Origin: Desulfuromonas sp. KJ2020
Lineage (GTDB): Bacteria; Desulfobacterota; Desulfuromonadia; Desulfuromonadales; SZUA-540
NCBI RefSeq assembly: GCF_024197615.1
Contig: NZ_JAKUKE010000001.1
Location: 279,783 to 343,782 of the forward strand
Length of the DNA: 64,000 nucleotides
Direction: 5' to 3'
Under the pieces are notes generated by a model that was given only the letters and a program-made list of their open reading frames with translations, was not told the origin of the DNA and did no database searches. Positions 24,078 to 32,923 of the stretch are shown here, piece after piece. Numbering within the stretch: the first letter of the stretch is position 1; every line of letters begins with the position of its first letter. A program made the translations under genes and the position numbers.

Positions 24078-24530
24078 TCAGCCGACCTGAACGGTTATTT
24101 TCTTCGGTTTGGCCGCTTCCTGCTTGGGCAGAGTGACCCGCAGGATCCCGTCATGATAGGCAGCCTGCACTTTGTCGGCATCCACCTCGCCCGGCAGTTC
24201 GATGGTACGCAGGAAGGCTCCGAAACCTCGCTCGCGACGGTGCCAGACCTTGGCCTGCTCTTCCCCTTCGACTTCTTTCCTTTCACCGGAGAGGGTCAGA
24301 CTCCCCTTCTGCAGGGTCATTTCCAGCTGGTCGGCATTGACTCCCGGCACCAGCGCCTCGACATAATAGTTGTCCGCATCCTCCCGCAGATTGATGCGTG
24401 GAAAAGGCCGGACCCCCATGCCCGGTAGAAAAGCCGGCTCCAGCAGACGGGCGGCACCGAAGCCGCGAAAAGCGTTTTCCATCTCCCGACGAAGACTGTC
24501 CATTTCCCTGAAAAGATCCCAATTTGCCAT
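24078..24530 (-). CDS. Small heat-shock protein, Hsp20 family (first of the pair)
   Basis: 150 aa from ATG 24530 with GGAGGAAACC just upstream; a frame extending to 24572 has no better site. It begins MANWDLFREMDSLRREMENAF as in class A bacterial Hsp20. The alpha-crystallin domain runs from about PRINLREDADNYYVEALVPGV to GILRVTLPK and the tail KPKKITVQVG has the I-T-V (I-x-V) anchor for oligomer assembly. It is the first gene of the hsp20-hsp20-clpB block, with a sigma-54-like promoter about 70 bases upstream. Confidence 0.94.
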   Translation of the reverse strand: MANWDLFREMDSLRREMENAFRGFGAARLLEPAFLPGMGVRPFPRINLREDADNYYVEALVPGVNADQLEMTLQKGSLTLSGERKEVEGEEQAKVWHRRERGFGAFLRTIELPGEVDADKVQAAYHDGILRVTLPKQEAAKPKKITVQVG

Positions 24531-24600
24531 GATGGTTTCCTCCTTTGAATATCTATGGTTGGCGGGATTCACCCGCAGTGTCTATCTGCCCGACAGACAT

Positions 24601-24617
24601 ATCAAGGGGCGTGCCAA
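24601..24617 (-). promoter_or_regulatory. Sigma-54-like promoter of hsp20-hsp20-clpB
   Basis: Minus strand TTGGCACGCCCCTTGAT: the -24 element TTGGCACG is perfect and the spacing from GG is right, but the -12 element reads TTGA instead of TTGC. A gene for a sigma-54 activator lies directly upstream and TTGCG-type sites lie 70-130 bases upstream. Confidence 0.6.
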
Positions 24618-24685
24618 CCAGATGCAAAGATTTTTCTCATGCAAATTCGGGAGCTTACGCAATGGCTATTAAAAGAAGGATTTTC

Positions 24686-24748
24686 TTGCGACGTCGCAGC
24701 AGCCGGCGTTTGCGTCAGTTGCGACGTCACATGGGGGTTTGCGACAGG
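24686..24748 (-). promoter_or_regulatory. Putative activator-binding array (TTGCGAC repeats)
   Basis: A perfect 12-bp palindrome TGCGACGTCGCA (24687-24698) is followed by TTGCGTC (24710-24716), TTGCGACGTCAC (24719-24730) and TTGCGACA (24739-24746). Spaced repeats of one core 70-130 bases upstream of a -24/-12 promoter fit an enhancer for a sigma-54 activator, most simply the one encoded at 24763-26205. Confidence 0.55.
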
Positions 24749-24762
24749 GGCGGGGCCAGCGA

Positions 24763-26205
24763 CTAGGATTCAAGATCGCGGCGGGAAAGATCGAGCTTGT
24801 CGAGATAGCGGTAAAGGGTAGCGCGATGAACGCCGAGCAGACGGGCGGCAGCGGTCAGGTTGCCGTCGGCGGCCTGAAAGGCCCGGCGGATCTCGTCGGC
24901 GTCGAGTTCGGCCGGCCGGGTCGATTGGCGCCGGGGGCTGTTTGCCGATGAAGAAATATCGGCCTGGCCTTCGAGCAAGGATGGCGCGGAAAGCAGCGGA
25001 TAGGGCGGGATCAGAGGTGGGGTTTCAGCCGCTGTGCTCCCCCATTCACCGGCGGCAAAGTGGCGGCGCTCCTGAATCCACTCGCGGAAGGCCTTGGCCC
25101 CGATCACCTCGCCCTGGGTCTCGATAAAGACCCGTTCGAGGACGTTGCGCAGCTCGCGGACATTGCCGGGCCACAGGTAGGATTGGAGCAGTGCCAGCGC
25201 TTCGCCGGTCAGGCGATGGATGCGACGGTCGTATTTCTGGCTGAAGATCCGCAGGAAATGGGTGACCAGGGCGGGGATATCCTCCTTGCGCTCGCGCAGA
25301 GGCGGCAGATGGATGCGCAGCACCGAGAGGCGGTGGTAAAGGTCCGCCCGAAAACGCCCCTGCCCCACCGCCTGCTCGAGGGGGACGTTGGTGGCGGCCA
25401 CGATGCGTACATCAATACGGCGGGTGCTCTCGCCGCCAACCCGCTCAAAGGTCCCCTCTTCCAGCACCCGCAGCAGCTTGGCCTGGGTATGCAGAGGCAT
25501 GTCACCGATTTCGTCAAGAAACAGGGTGCCGCCATCCGCTCGCTCGAAGCGGCCGACATGCGTGCGCACCGCCCCGGTGAAAGCGCCCTTTTCATGACCG
25601 AAAAGTTCCGATTCGAGCAGTTCCGCCGAAATGGCGCTGCAATTGACGGCGACGTAGGGACCAGCGTCCCGATCGCTGCAGTCGTGCAGGGCGCGAGCCA
25701 CCAGCTCCTTGCCCGAGCCCGTCTCCCCCGTCACCACCACGCTGGCGGTCGTCGGCCCGTACAGGCTGATCTTGCGAAAGACCTCCCGGGTCAAGGGACT
25801 GGAACCGACCATGCCGTGGAACGTTTCCACGGTATCCCGTTCCGCCGAGGTGGGCTGACGGAAGGTGAAGGTCACGGTGCGGCCACGAAAATCCGAGGTC
25901 AAGCCACCGGGGCGCACCTCCACCATGAGCAGGATATCTTCCCGGCCGGCGAAACGAATCTGCAGATCCAGCAGAGGCAGATCACGCTCGATGGCTTCAT
26001 TGGCCAGATCAGGCAGGGCCGGGCGAACACCGGCAAAGAGTTCTTCCAGAGGAGCGCCAACGGCCTCGGTCGAGGCCACACCGAGCCACTCGGCCAGGGC
26101 CGGCGACAGACTCAGTACGCGCCAGGGGCCGACCTCCCCCCTGGCCGCGACCAGATCGGGCACCCTGGCTGGCAGGCCAATCGATTTTTCACCGTCAGCA
26201 AGCAT
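24763..26205 (-). CDS. Sigma-54-dependent transcriptional activator (PAS-AAA-Fis)
   Basis: 480 aa from ATG 26205, chosen for GAGGAG five bases upstream. Residues ~20-125 look like a PAS-type sensor domain ([16 protein letters not shown]) and there is no receiver domain, so activity is probably set by a ligand or a partner protein, not by phosphorylation. The AAA+ domain has Walker A GETGSGKE (160-167), the sigma-54-contacting GAFTGA loop (207-212), LFLDEIGDM and [10 protein letters not shown]. The C-terminal Fis-type helix-turn-helix is [21 protein letters not shown]. It is encoded directly upstream of hsp20-hsp20-clpB in the same direction and is the likely activator of that block. Confidence 0.9.
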   Translation of the reverse strand: MLADGEKSIGLPARVPDLVAARGEVGPWRVLSLSPALAEWLGVASTEAVGAPLEELFAGVRPALPDLANEAIERDLPLLDLQIRFAGREDILLMVEVRPGGLTSDFRGRTVTFTFRQPTSAERDTVETFHGMVGSSPLTREVFRKISLYGPTTASVVVTGETGSGKELVARALHDCSDRDAGPYVAVNCSAISAELLESELFGHEKGAFTGAVRTHVGRFERADGGTLFLDEIGDMPLHTQAKLLRVLEEGTFERVGGESTRRIDVRIVAATNVPLEQAVGQGRFRADLYHRLSVLRIHLPPLRERKEDIPALVTHFLRIFSQKYDRRIHRLTGEALALLQSYLWPGNVRELRNVLERVFIETQGEVIGAKAFREWIQERRHFAAGEWGSTAAETPPLIPPYPLLSAPSLLEGQADISSSANSPRRQSTRPAELDADEIRRAFQAADGNLTAAARLLGVHRATLYRYLDKLDLSRRDLES

Positions 26206-26392
26206 GGGTTCTCCTCGTGCCATGAAACTTTGCTGCCGTCAATTTAACCTTTCCCTCGGCATAGTTCAACCGGCAAGGCGCAAATCCCTGCCCCCTTATT
26301 CTTCGATTTTAATCTTTATTTAGTGCAGGAACATCTCCTTGGTTTTGTGCTAGAATTAAAACCTGATTTCCATCCGGAGGGGAGCTCTTTCG

Positions 26393-28546
26393 ATGCCGTC
26401 CTATACAAGTAGCAAAACGGAAAATGCTCCCCATCCTGAGGGGAATGGGCAATTTACCGTTCTGCTTGTGGAAGACGACCGGGGCATCCGCAACCTGGCC
26501 AAAATTCACCTGGAACGTCTGGGCTGCCGCCTGCTGCTGGCCGCCTCCGGCCATGAAGCGGTTGACCTTCTGGATGAACACGCCTGCGACCTGATGCTGC
26601 TGGACTTCGGCCTGCCCGATATGACCGGGCAGCAGCTCCTTGATGAAATTTCTTCTCGACATCCGCACCTCCCCTTCCTGGTCACCACCGGCCACGGCAG
26701 TGAAAAAGTCGCTGTGGAATTCATGAAGCGCGGCGCCCTCGACTACGTCATCAAGGATGAAAGTTTCTGGAAAAATCTCCCTAAGGCCGTGGAAAGGGCC
26801 AGGGATCACCTGGCCATGGTCCATCGCCTCGAAAGAGCGAAGGAAGCCCTGCGCCAGAGCGAAGAACGCTACCGGGCCCTGACGGAGAACACCAACGACG
26901 TCACGCTGATTTTTGACGACAACTTCAACGTCCACTACGTCAGCCCCTCGGTAGAGCGGGTGCTGGGCCTCCCCCCCGATGAATTCACCTCTAATGGTCT
27001 GACCAAAGCGTTGCACAGCAGCGACCTGCCTCTTTACAAGCAGGCCGTGGAACAGGCGGCGACGGCGGCCGGCGAAACGGTCAAAATCGACAACTTCCGC
27101 CTTCGACACCAGGATTCCAGCTGGCTCAACATGGAAGGGCAGGTCACCGATCTTCGGCACCTGACCAGCGTCCAGGGACTGGTTCTTAACTGTCGGGACA
27201 TCACCGACCGTGTGGAAGCGGAAAACCGCTTGAGAGAAAATCAGGACCGCCTCAAGCACCTGGCCCACCACGACCCCCTGACCAACCTGCCCAACCGCAC
27301 CCTTTTCAAAGAACGGCTCAACCAGGCGCTGGCCAAAGCCAGGCGCTCGGGAGAACAGGTGGCCATTGTCTTTCTCGACCTTGACCGTTTTAAAAAAATC
27401 AATGACACCCTCGGCCATGAAGCCGGCGATCAACTTCTCAAAGATGTGGCGGCCCGCCTGCGTACCTGCATCCGCCAGTCCGATACCGTGGCCCGCCTCG
27501 GCGGCGACGAATTTGTCCTTGTCCTGGAGGAGATCAATCAGCCGGGTCCGGTCATCACCGTCGCCAAAAAGATTCTCAGCGCCCTGGCCCAACCCTTTGT
27601 CATCGATGACTATGAACTCTACATCACCACCAGCATAGGAATCAGCCTCTTCCCCTCCGATGGCGACGAGGCCACGGGCTTGATGAAATGTGCCGATGTG
27701 GCCATGTATCGGGTGAAACAGCAGGGACGAAACAACTACCAGTTTTATCAGCCGGACATGAACGCCAGGGCCCGGGAGATGCTGTTGATGGAGGGCGCCC
27801 TGCGCAAGGCGCTGGACCACAACGAACTGGACGTTTTCTATCAGCCCCAGCTTGACCTGGCCACCGGCCAGCTGCTCGGCATGGAGGCCATGCTGCGCTG
27901 GATTCACCCCAAGCAGGGCATTCTCTGTCCACGGGACTTTCTCGCCCTGGCCGAAGAGACTGGTCTCATCGAACCCTATGGCTATTGGGCCATCCAGGAA
28001 GCCTGTCGGCAAAACAAGGAGTGGCAGGACCAGGGATATACGCCGGTTCCCGTCGCCATCAACATTTCGAGGCGCCTCTTTCACAAATCCAACCTCGTTT
28101 CCAGAATCAGGGATATCCTCCTGCAGACGGGCCTTGCTCCCCAATATCTTGAACTGGAGATCACCGAAAGCATGGTCATGGACGATGTGAATCGCATGCA
28201 GACCACCATGCAGCAGCTTGATGACATGGGGGTCAAGCTTACCCTCGATGATTTCGGGTCCGGCTACTCCTGCCTCCGACAGCTGACCCATTTCCCCATC
28301 AGCAAGCTGAAGATCGACCAGAATTTCATCAAGGATGTTGCCATCAGCCCCCAGGATGCGACGATCACCGCGACCATCATTGCCCTTGGCCGCGGGATGA
28401 AGCTCGAGGTTATCGCCGAAGGGGTCGAGACCCCCGAACAGCTGCGGTTTTTGCGGGACCACCAGTGCCGACAGGCCCAGGGCTTCCTCTTTTGCCACCC
28501 GCTTCCCCCCGAACAGCTCACGAAGTTTCTGGACAAAACCGCCTGA
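26393..28546 (+). CDS. Response regulator with PAS, GGDEF and EAL domains
   Basis: 717 aa; ATG 26393 with GGAGGGG upstream. Order: receiver (~20-140, phospho-acceptor D71), PAS (~155-285), GGDEF with intact active site RLGGDEF, and EAL. The EAL signature is GMEAMLRW, i.e. EAM; the remaining metal and catalytic residues (NISRRLF, LEITES, DDFGSGYS, KIDQNF, EGVET) are present, so phosphodiesterase activity may persist. It makes and/or breaks cyclic di-GMP in response to a phosphorelay. It is divergent from the sigma-54 activator. No kinase is adjacent. Confidence 0.92.
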   Translation: MPSYTSSKTENAPHPEGNGQFTVLLVEDDRGIRNLAKIHLERLGCRLLLAASGHEAVDLLDEHACDLMLLDFGLPDMTGQQLLDEISSRHPHLPFLVTTGHGSEKVAVEFMKRGALDYVIKDESFWKNLPKAVERARDHLAMVHRLERAKEALRQSEERYRALTENTNDVTLIFDDNFNVHYVSPSVERVLGLPPDEFTSNGLTKALHSSDLPLYKQAVEQAATAAGETVKIDNFRLRHQDSSWLNMEGQVTDLRHLTSVQGLVLNCRDITDRVEAENRLRENQDRLKHLAHHDPLTNLPNRTLFKERLNQALAKARRSGEQVAIVFLDLDRFKKINDTLGHEAGDQLLKDVAARLRTCIRQSDTVARLGGDEFVLVLEEINQPGPVITVAKKILSALAQPFVIDDYELYITTSIGISLFPSDGDEATGLMKCADVAMYRVKQQGRNNYQFYQPDMNARAREMLLMEGALRKALDHNELDVFYQPQLDLATGQLLGMEAMLRWIHPKQGILCPRDFLALAEETGLIEPYGYWAIQEACRQNKEWQDQGYTPVPVAINISRRLFHKSNLVSRIRDILLQTGLAPQYLELEITESMVMDDVNRMQTTMQQLDDMGVKLTLDDFGSGYSCLRQLTHFPISKLKIDQNFIKDVAISPQDATITATIIALGRGMKLEVIAEGVETPEQLRFLRDHQCRQAQGFLFCHPLPPEQLTKFLDKTA

Positions 28547-28569
28547 AACATCCTTCCGCATCTGACGTC

Positions 28570-28599
28570 TTGACAGGAGGTCCGGCCCTGACGTATTAA
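28570..28599 (+). promoter_or_regulatory. Sigma-70 promoter of the btu operon
   Basis: TTGACA (28570-28575), 18 bases, TATTAA (28594-28599), directly upstream of the cobalamin riboswitch. Confidence 0.65.
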
Positions 28600-28611
28600 T
28601 GAAGACCTCAC

Positions 28612-28772
28612 AGAAACGTCCACCGGTGCCCGCCAGGGTGAAAAGGGAAGAGGGGTGCAAATCCCCCGCGGACCCGCCACTGTAAGCGAAGACGAAGGGT
28701 TGACAGACCACTGGCCGCCTGGCCGGGAAGGTAACCCCGAGGATGATTCGCGAGCCAGGAGACCTGCCGACA
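28612..28772 (+). ncRNA. Cobalamin riboswitch
   Basis: The conserved blocks are in order: CCGGTGCCC, GGTGAAAAGGGAA (28638-28650), the B12-box-like GGTGCAAATCCCCCGCGGACCCGCCACTGTAAGC region (28654-28687), and GAGCCAGGAGACCTGCC (28752-28768). It binds adenosylcobalamin or a related form and shuts off btuB; the terminator at 28840-28876 is the likely expression platform. Confidence 0.95.
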
Positions 28773-28839
28773 TGGACACACCACATTGACCTCCCCGGGA
28801 AACAGGGAGAGTGGAGATTAGCGGCGCTTCAAATACGGG

Positions 28840-28876
28840 AAGCCCGCGCACCTATTTAGGGTTGCGCGGGCTTTTT
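28840..28876 (+). terminator. Terminator downstream of the cobalamin riboswitch
   Basis: AAGCCCGCGCA and TGCGCGGGCTT form an 11-bp perfect stem followed by TTTT, 58 bases before the btuB start. This is the OFF state of the riboswitch or an attenuator. Confidence 0.85.
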
Positions 28877-28933
28877 TGCGTTGAAGCGGTCCCCTTTTCG
28901 CCATTTTCGTTCGGGGCAAAAAGGAGAAATTCG

Positions 28934-30901
28934 ATGAAGAAACACCTGCTCGCCTGCCTCACCTTCGCCTTGCTGCTTCTGTCAGCGGGCACCCCCTTGG
29001 CCCAGCCGACCGAAATGGAGGCGGTGGTGGTCACGGCCACACGCACTGAACAAGCGATCAAAACCGTTCCCGCCAATGTCACCGTCATCGATCAGGAAGC
29101 CATTGCCAACTCCAACGCCCAAAATGTCGTTGAGCTCCTCCGTTCGCAGGAAGGGATCGTGGTCAGGGACCTCCTCGGCAACGGTAAAACAGCCAACGTC
29201 GACCTGCGCGGTTTCGGAGAAACCTCAGCGGCCAACACCCTCGTTCTGGTGGATGGACGGCGCGTCAACGCCATCGATCTCAGCGGCACGGACTGGCTTC
29301 AGATCCCCCTGAATCAGATTGAACGAATCGAAATCATCCGAGGAACCGGCGGAGTCCTCTATGGCGACAATGCGACCGGCGGGGTGATCAATATCCTCAC
29401 CAAAGTTCCGGCGGGTGGACTGCACGCTTCAGCAGGTATCGAGGTGGGCAGTTATGACTTCAATAAAGAGAAAGTCTCGTTAAGCGCCTCGCAGGAAAGC
29501 CTGGCGGTTTCACTGTACGCCAGCCGCAGCGACACCGATGGCTACAGGGACAACAATGACCTGCTGGCCAAAGATGTCGGCGGCAAATTCTCTTATTTTG
29601 CGACAGACGCTTTGACCCTGCGTCTCAGCGGCACTTACCACTACGATATCTACGGCATGCCAGGGGCCCTCAATGCCGGGGAGTTGGCGCTTAACCGTCG
29701 GGCCGCCAAAAATCCTGACGACGAGGCCGAAACGCATGACCGATATCTGCAGGCCGGCCTGGACTTTGAAAGAGCGCATGGCAGCCAGGTCTCGGCAGAT
29801 GTGTCATTCCGTGACCGGGACACGGACGCCAATGTGGTGAGCTGGGCCTTTAAAGCCAGCAGTTCGGTCAAAACCTGGGGATTTACCCCGCGGTACACAT
29901 TAGAAACGGACCTGTTTGGCTACCCGCATAAATTCATAGCGGGGGCAGACCTTTATCGTTCCCAACTGGAAAACGTATCCTCCTATAGCCTGGCTGACAT
30001 CGACAAAGATTCTCTGGGCCTCTACCTTCAGGATGAAATTTACCTGCGGCCCGATTTTATCCTCTCCGCCGGGGTTCGTCAGGAATGGACCGCTTACGAT
30101 TTCGCGCAGGAGGATCTGGGTGGTGCCCTCGCTTCCCTTGACGACACCGCATCAGAGAGGAATCATGCCTGGTCCCTCGGATTGACCTATCTCTACAGCG
30201 ACCATTCCTCCGCCTTTGTACGCACCAACAAAAGCTTCCGACTGCCTTTGGTCGATGAAATGATCCAGTATGACTACATGGCTGGCTCTATCAGCCTGAA
30301 CAGCGCCCTGCAGCCTCAGACCTCTCTGCAATTCGAGGCAGGAATCCGGCATCACTTCGGTGAAGCCTTCGAAGGCAGGGTCACGCTTTTTCAGGCGGAT
30401 ATCAAAAACGAAATTTTTTACAACCCCATCGACTACTCCAATCAGAATCACCCGGAGACAAGACGGCGCGGCCTGGAATTCGGTGCCGACCTCAAACTGG
30501 CCAGGCACATTTCCCTCACCGGCAATTACAGTTACACCGAAGCCACCTTTGAAAAAGCCCCCTTCGCCGGGAATGACGTGCCGGCCGTTCCCAGGCACAA
30601 AGCCAACATAACGGCCAAGTTGACCGATATCATACCCGGAACAATTCTCTCAACCACCTATAATTACATGGGTTCGATTTACGCCATAAGCGATCAGGCA
30701 AACCTCTATGGCAAAACAAACAGCTTCCATACCCTGGACGCAAAAGCCTCCTATCGGTGGCAAAGTCTCAAAGCATTTTTCGGTGTCAACAACATCACCA
30801 ACACCAAATACCATCAGCATGTCGTGTCGAACTTTGCGGGTTTGAATTATTATCCGGCCGCGGAACGAAACTGGGTTGCCGGCCTGGAATACGATTTCTG
30901 A
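28934..30901 (+). CDS. btuB: TonB-dependent outer-membrane receptor for cobalamin (BtuB-like)
   Basis: 655 aa from ATG 28934 (AAGGAG). Signal peptide MKKHLLACLTFALLLLSAGTPLAQP, TonB box around MEAVVVTATR, plug domain (TVIDQEAIANSNAQNVVELLRSQEGIVV, LVLVDGRRVN, GGVLYGDNATGGVINI), a 22-strand barrel, and a terminal phenylalanine (GLEYDF) for outer-membrane assembly. It imports vitamin B12 using TonB energy. The cobalamin riboswitch upstream and btuFCD downstream fix the substrate with good confidence. Confidence 0.92.
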   Translation: MKKHLLACLTFALLLLSAGTPLAQPTEMEAVVVTATRTEQAIKTVPANVTVIDQEAIANSNAQNVVELLRSQEGIVVRDLLGNGKTANVDLRGFGETSAANTLVLVDGRRVNAIDLSGTDWLQIPLNQIERIEIIRGTGGVLYGDNATGGVINILTKVPAGGLHASAGIEVGSYDFNKEKVSLSASQESLAVSLYASRSDTDGYRDNNDLLAKDVGGKFSYFATDALTLRLSGTYHYDIYGMPGALNAGELALNRRAAKNPDDEAETHDRYLQAGLDFERAHGSQVSADVSFRDRDTDANVVSWAFKASSSVKTWGFTPRYTLETDLFGYPHKFIAGADLYRSQLENVSSYSLADIDKDSLGLYLQDEIYLRPDFILSAGVRQEWTAYDFAQEDLGGALASLDDTASERNHAWSLGLTYLYSDHSSAFVRTNKSFRLPLVDEMIQYDYMAGSISLNSALQPQTSLQFEAGIRHHFGEAFEGRVTLFQADIKNEIFYNPIDYSNQNHPETRRRGLEFGADLKLARHISLTGNYSYTEATFEKAPFAGNDVPAVPRHKANITAKLTDIIPGTILSTTYNYMGSIYAISDQANLYGKTNSFHTLDAKASYRWQSLKAFFGVNNITNTKYHQHVVSNFAGLNYYPAAERNWVAGLEYDF

Positions 30902-30966
30902 GGACGCGACTTTGACAGCCCGGCCCTTTTTTGCCATAGTCCAGGCTAATCAGCCCTAACCAGGTC

Positions 30967-31011
30967 GGGGGATGCCATCCAGCGCATTGCAGCAGTGGCA
31001 TCCCCCGCCTT
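30967..31011 (+). terminator. Hairpin between btuB and btuF
   Basis: GGGGGATGCCA and TGGCATCCCCC form an 11-bp perfect stem, followed by GCCTTTTCT. A moderate terminator that would lower, not abolish, expression of the periplasmic and ABC genes. Confidence 0.6.
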
Positions 31012-31031
31012 TTCTCTTGGAAGCGGTCCCT

Positions 31032-31931
31032 ATGACCCAGCGTCTTCTACCTTTTTTTCTCGTCTTTTTGCTGTGGGCGAGCCCCGCGGTGAGCGCCACC
31101 TGGACGGACGCCGTCGGCCGCACGGTGCAGGTGCCTGACCATCCGCAGCGTCTGGTCTCCCTGGTGCCGAGCCTCACGGAGATTCTCTTTGCCCTGAATC
31201 TGGGCGACAGGCTGGTCGGGGCGACCCAGTTCTGCACTTACCCTCCCGCCGCCGCCCAGGTGCCGCGCGTCGGCAACTACCTGCAGCCGAGTCTGGAAGC
31301 CATCGTCGCCAGCAAACCCGATCTGGTCTTCGCCTCCGCCGACATGGCGGCCCCGGCCCTGGTGGCGCAGCTGGACAAGATGGGGATTGCCACTTTCGTC
31401 GTCGCCCCCCGCGATCTGGATTCCACCATCGCCACCATTCGCACCATCGGGTCGGTCCTCGGAGAGGCCGCCACGGCCGACCGTCTGGCCCGCGATATGG
31501 AAGAAGCTTTCTGCCGTATTCGTGGGGCCACCGAAAAGCTACCCCGGCCTCGCGTCTTGCTGGCGATTATGGTCAATCCCCTGACGGTAGCCGGTCCCAA
31601 CACGCTGGGGCACCATCTGATTGAAACAGCCAGGGGGATCAATGTCGTGCCGGATGGACCCGGCCGCTATCCGACCTGGAGCATGGAAGCCGTGCTGGCC
31701 GCCGATCCCGATGTCATCATCGTCTCCCCCAACCCCGGCGAGGCCAACCCGGCTGCCCACTTCGCCACCTGGCCGCAACTGCGAGCCGTCAAGGAGAATC
31801 GCGTGGTCACCATCCCCGACCCGGACTGGGTCTACCGGCCAGGCCCCCGCCTGGTGCTGGGTCTCGAGGCGATCGCCCGCGCCCTTCACGGCAGCGGACT
31901 GCGGCTAGAGGATGCCTCATGCGCGCCCTGA
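31032..31931 (+). CDS. btuF: Periplasmic cobalamin-binding protein BtuF
   Basis: 299 aa from ATG 31032. The signal peptide ends near ASPAVSA; the mature part has the two-lobe layout of class III binding proteins: DAVGRTVQVPDHPQRLVSLVPSLTEILFAL, VGNYLQPSLEAIVASKPDLVF and, in the second lobe, WSMEAVLAADPDVIIV. It hands B12 to BtuCD. Its end overlaps btuC by 13 bases. Confidence 0.93.
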   Translation: MTQRLLPFFLVFLLWASPAVSATWTDAVGRTVQVPDHPQRLVSLVPSLTEILFALNLGDRLVGATQFCTYPPAAAQVPRVGNYLQPSLEAIVASKPDLVFASADMAAPALVAQLDKMGIATFVVAPRDLDSTIATIRTIGSVLGEAATADRLARDMEEAFCRIRGATEKLPRPRVLLAIMVNPLTVAGPNTLGHHLIETARGINVVPDGPGRYPTWSMEAVLAADPDVIIVSPNPGEANPAAHFATWPQLRAVKENRVVTIPDPDWVYRPGPRLVLGLEAIARALHGSGLRLEDASCAP

Positions 31932-32923
31932 CGACACCCTTCCGGAGCCCGGCCTGGCTGCTCATCCTCACCGGCTGTCTGCTTCTCGCCTTCGGCTTTT
32001 CTCTATGGGCAGGTCCCCTGCGCATTCCCTTTACCGACATCCTCGCCGTCTTTTTCGGCACGGAAACCGACGCGGCCCAGTCTACCGTCGTACTGAAGAT
32101 TCGACTCCCCCGGGCCGTGCTGGCCGCGCTGGTCGGCGCGTCGCTCGGCTCGGCCGGCTGTGCTTTTCAGGCGGTACTGCGCAATCCGCTGGCCGATCCG
32201 TACGTGCTGGGGGTCTCGGGGGGCGCCGCCCTTGGGGCCGTGGCCGCCATCTCCCTGGGTTTCGCTTCCGCCATGATCCTGCCCGCGGCCGCCTTTGTCG
32301 GCGCCATCGGCGCCCTGGCTCTGGTCTATTGGGTGGCCCGCGCCCATCGCAGCACCCCGCACACCCTGATCCTCTCGGGCGTCATGGTCGGCAGTTTTGC
32401 GGCGGCCCTGCTCCTTTTTCTGCTCTGGCTGGCCCCGTCAGACCCCGTCCGCTCGGCGATTTTCTGGCTGGCTGGGAATTTGAGTCTGGCCGATCCCAAC
32501 CTGCTCCCCTGGGCGATGGCCTGGAGCACCCTTGGCTTTGCTGTGCTCTGGCTGCATTTTCCCGCCCTTGACCTGCTGACCCAGGGTGAAGAGGTCGCCG
32601 CCGATCTTGGCCTCGCCGTCGGTCGCGCCCGCCTGCTCGTCTTTGTCGCCGCCGGCGCCCTGACCGCCTGCGCCGTGGCCATGGCCGGACTGGTCGGCTT
32701 CGTCGGGCTGGTGGTGCCCCACGCGGCCCGCCTCCTCTGGGGCCCCGGTCACCGCCGCCTGTTGCCAGCCTCGGCTCTCTTGGGGGCCGCCTTTCTGTTG
32801 GCCGCCGATGCCGTTTCCCGCCAGATTCTCGCCCCGGCCGAAGTGCCCGTCGGTGTGGTGACCGCCCTGCTGGGGGCGCCCTTCTTTCTCTATCTGCTGC
32901 GTCGCAGCGAGGGGGGCGCGTGA
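31919..32923 (+). CDS. btuC: Cobalamin ABC transporter permease BtuC
   Basis: 334 aa with about ten hydrophobic segments. FecCD/BtuC family motifs: RLPRAVLAALVGASLGSAGCAFQAVLRNPLADPYVLGVSGGAALGAV near the N-terminus and GLVGFVGLVVPHAARLLWGPGHR with the coupling region near the C-terminus. It forms the inner-membrane channel as a dimer. Start overlaps btuF; its stop TGA overlaps the GTG start of btuD. Confidence 0.95.
   Translation: MRALTTPFRSPAWLLILTGCLLLAFGFSLWAGPLRIPFTDILAVFFGTETDAAQSTVVLKIRLPRAVLAALVGASLGSAGCAFQAVLRNPLADPYVLGVSGGAALGAVAAISLGFASAMILPAAAFVGAIGALALVYWVARAHRSTPHTLILSGVMVGSFAAALLLFLLWLAPSDPVRSAIFWLAGNLSLADPNLLPWAMAWSTLGFAVLWLHFPALDLLTQGEEVAADLGLAVGRARLLVFVAAGALTACAVAMAGLVGFVGLVVPHAARLLWGPGHRRLLPASALLGAAFLLAADAVSRQILAPAEVPVGVVTALLGAPFFLYLLRRSEGGA

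Noticed and set aside
26309..28786. Leftward open frame of 825 codons opposite the REC-PAS-GGDEF-EAL gene
   Set aside because: Longer than the real gene, but its product has no domain, it covers the cobalamin riboswitch, and the plus-strand frame carries all receiver, GGDEF and EAL motifs. High GC produces such antisense frames.
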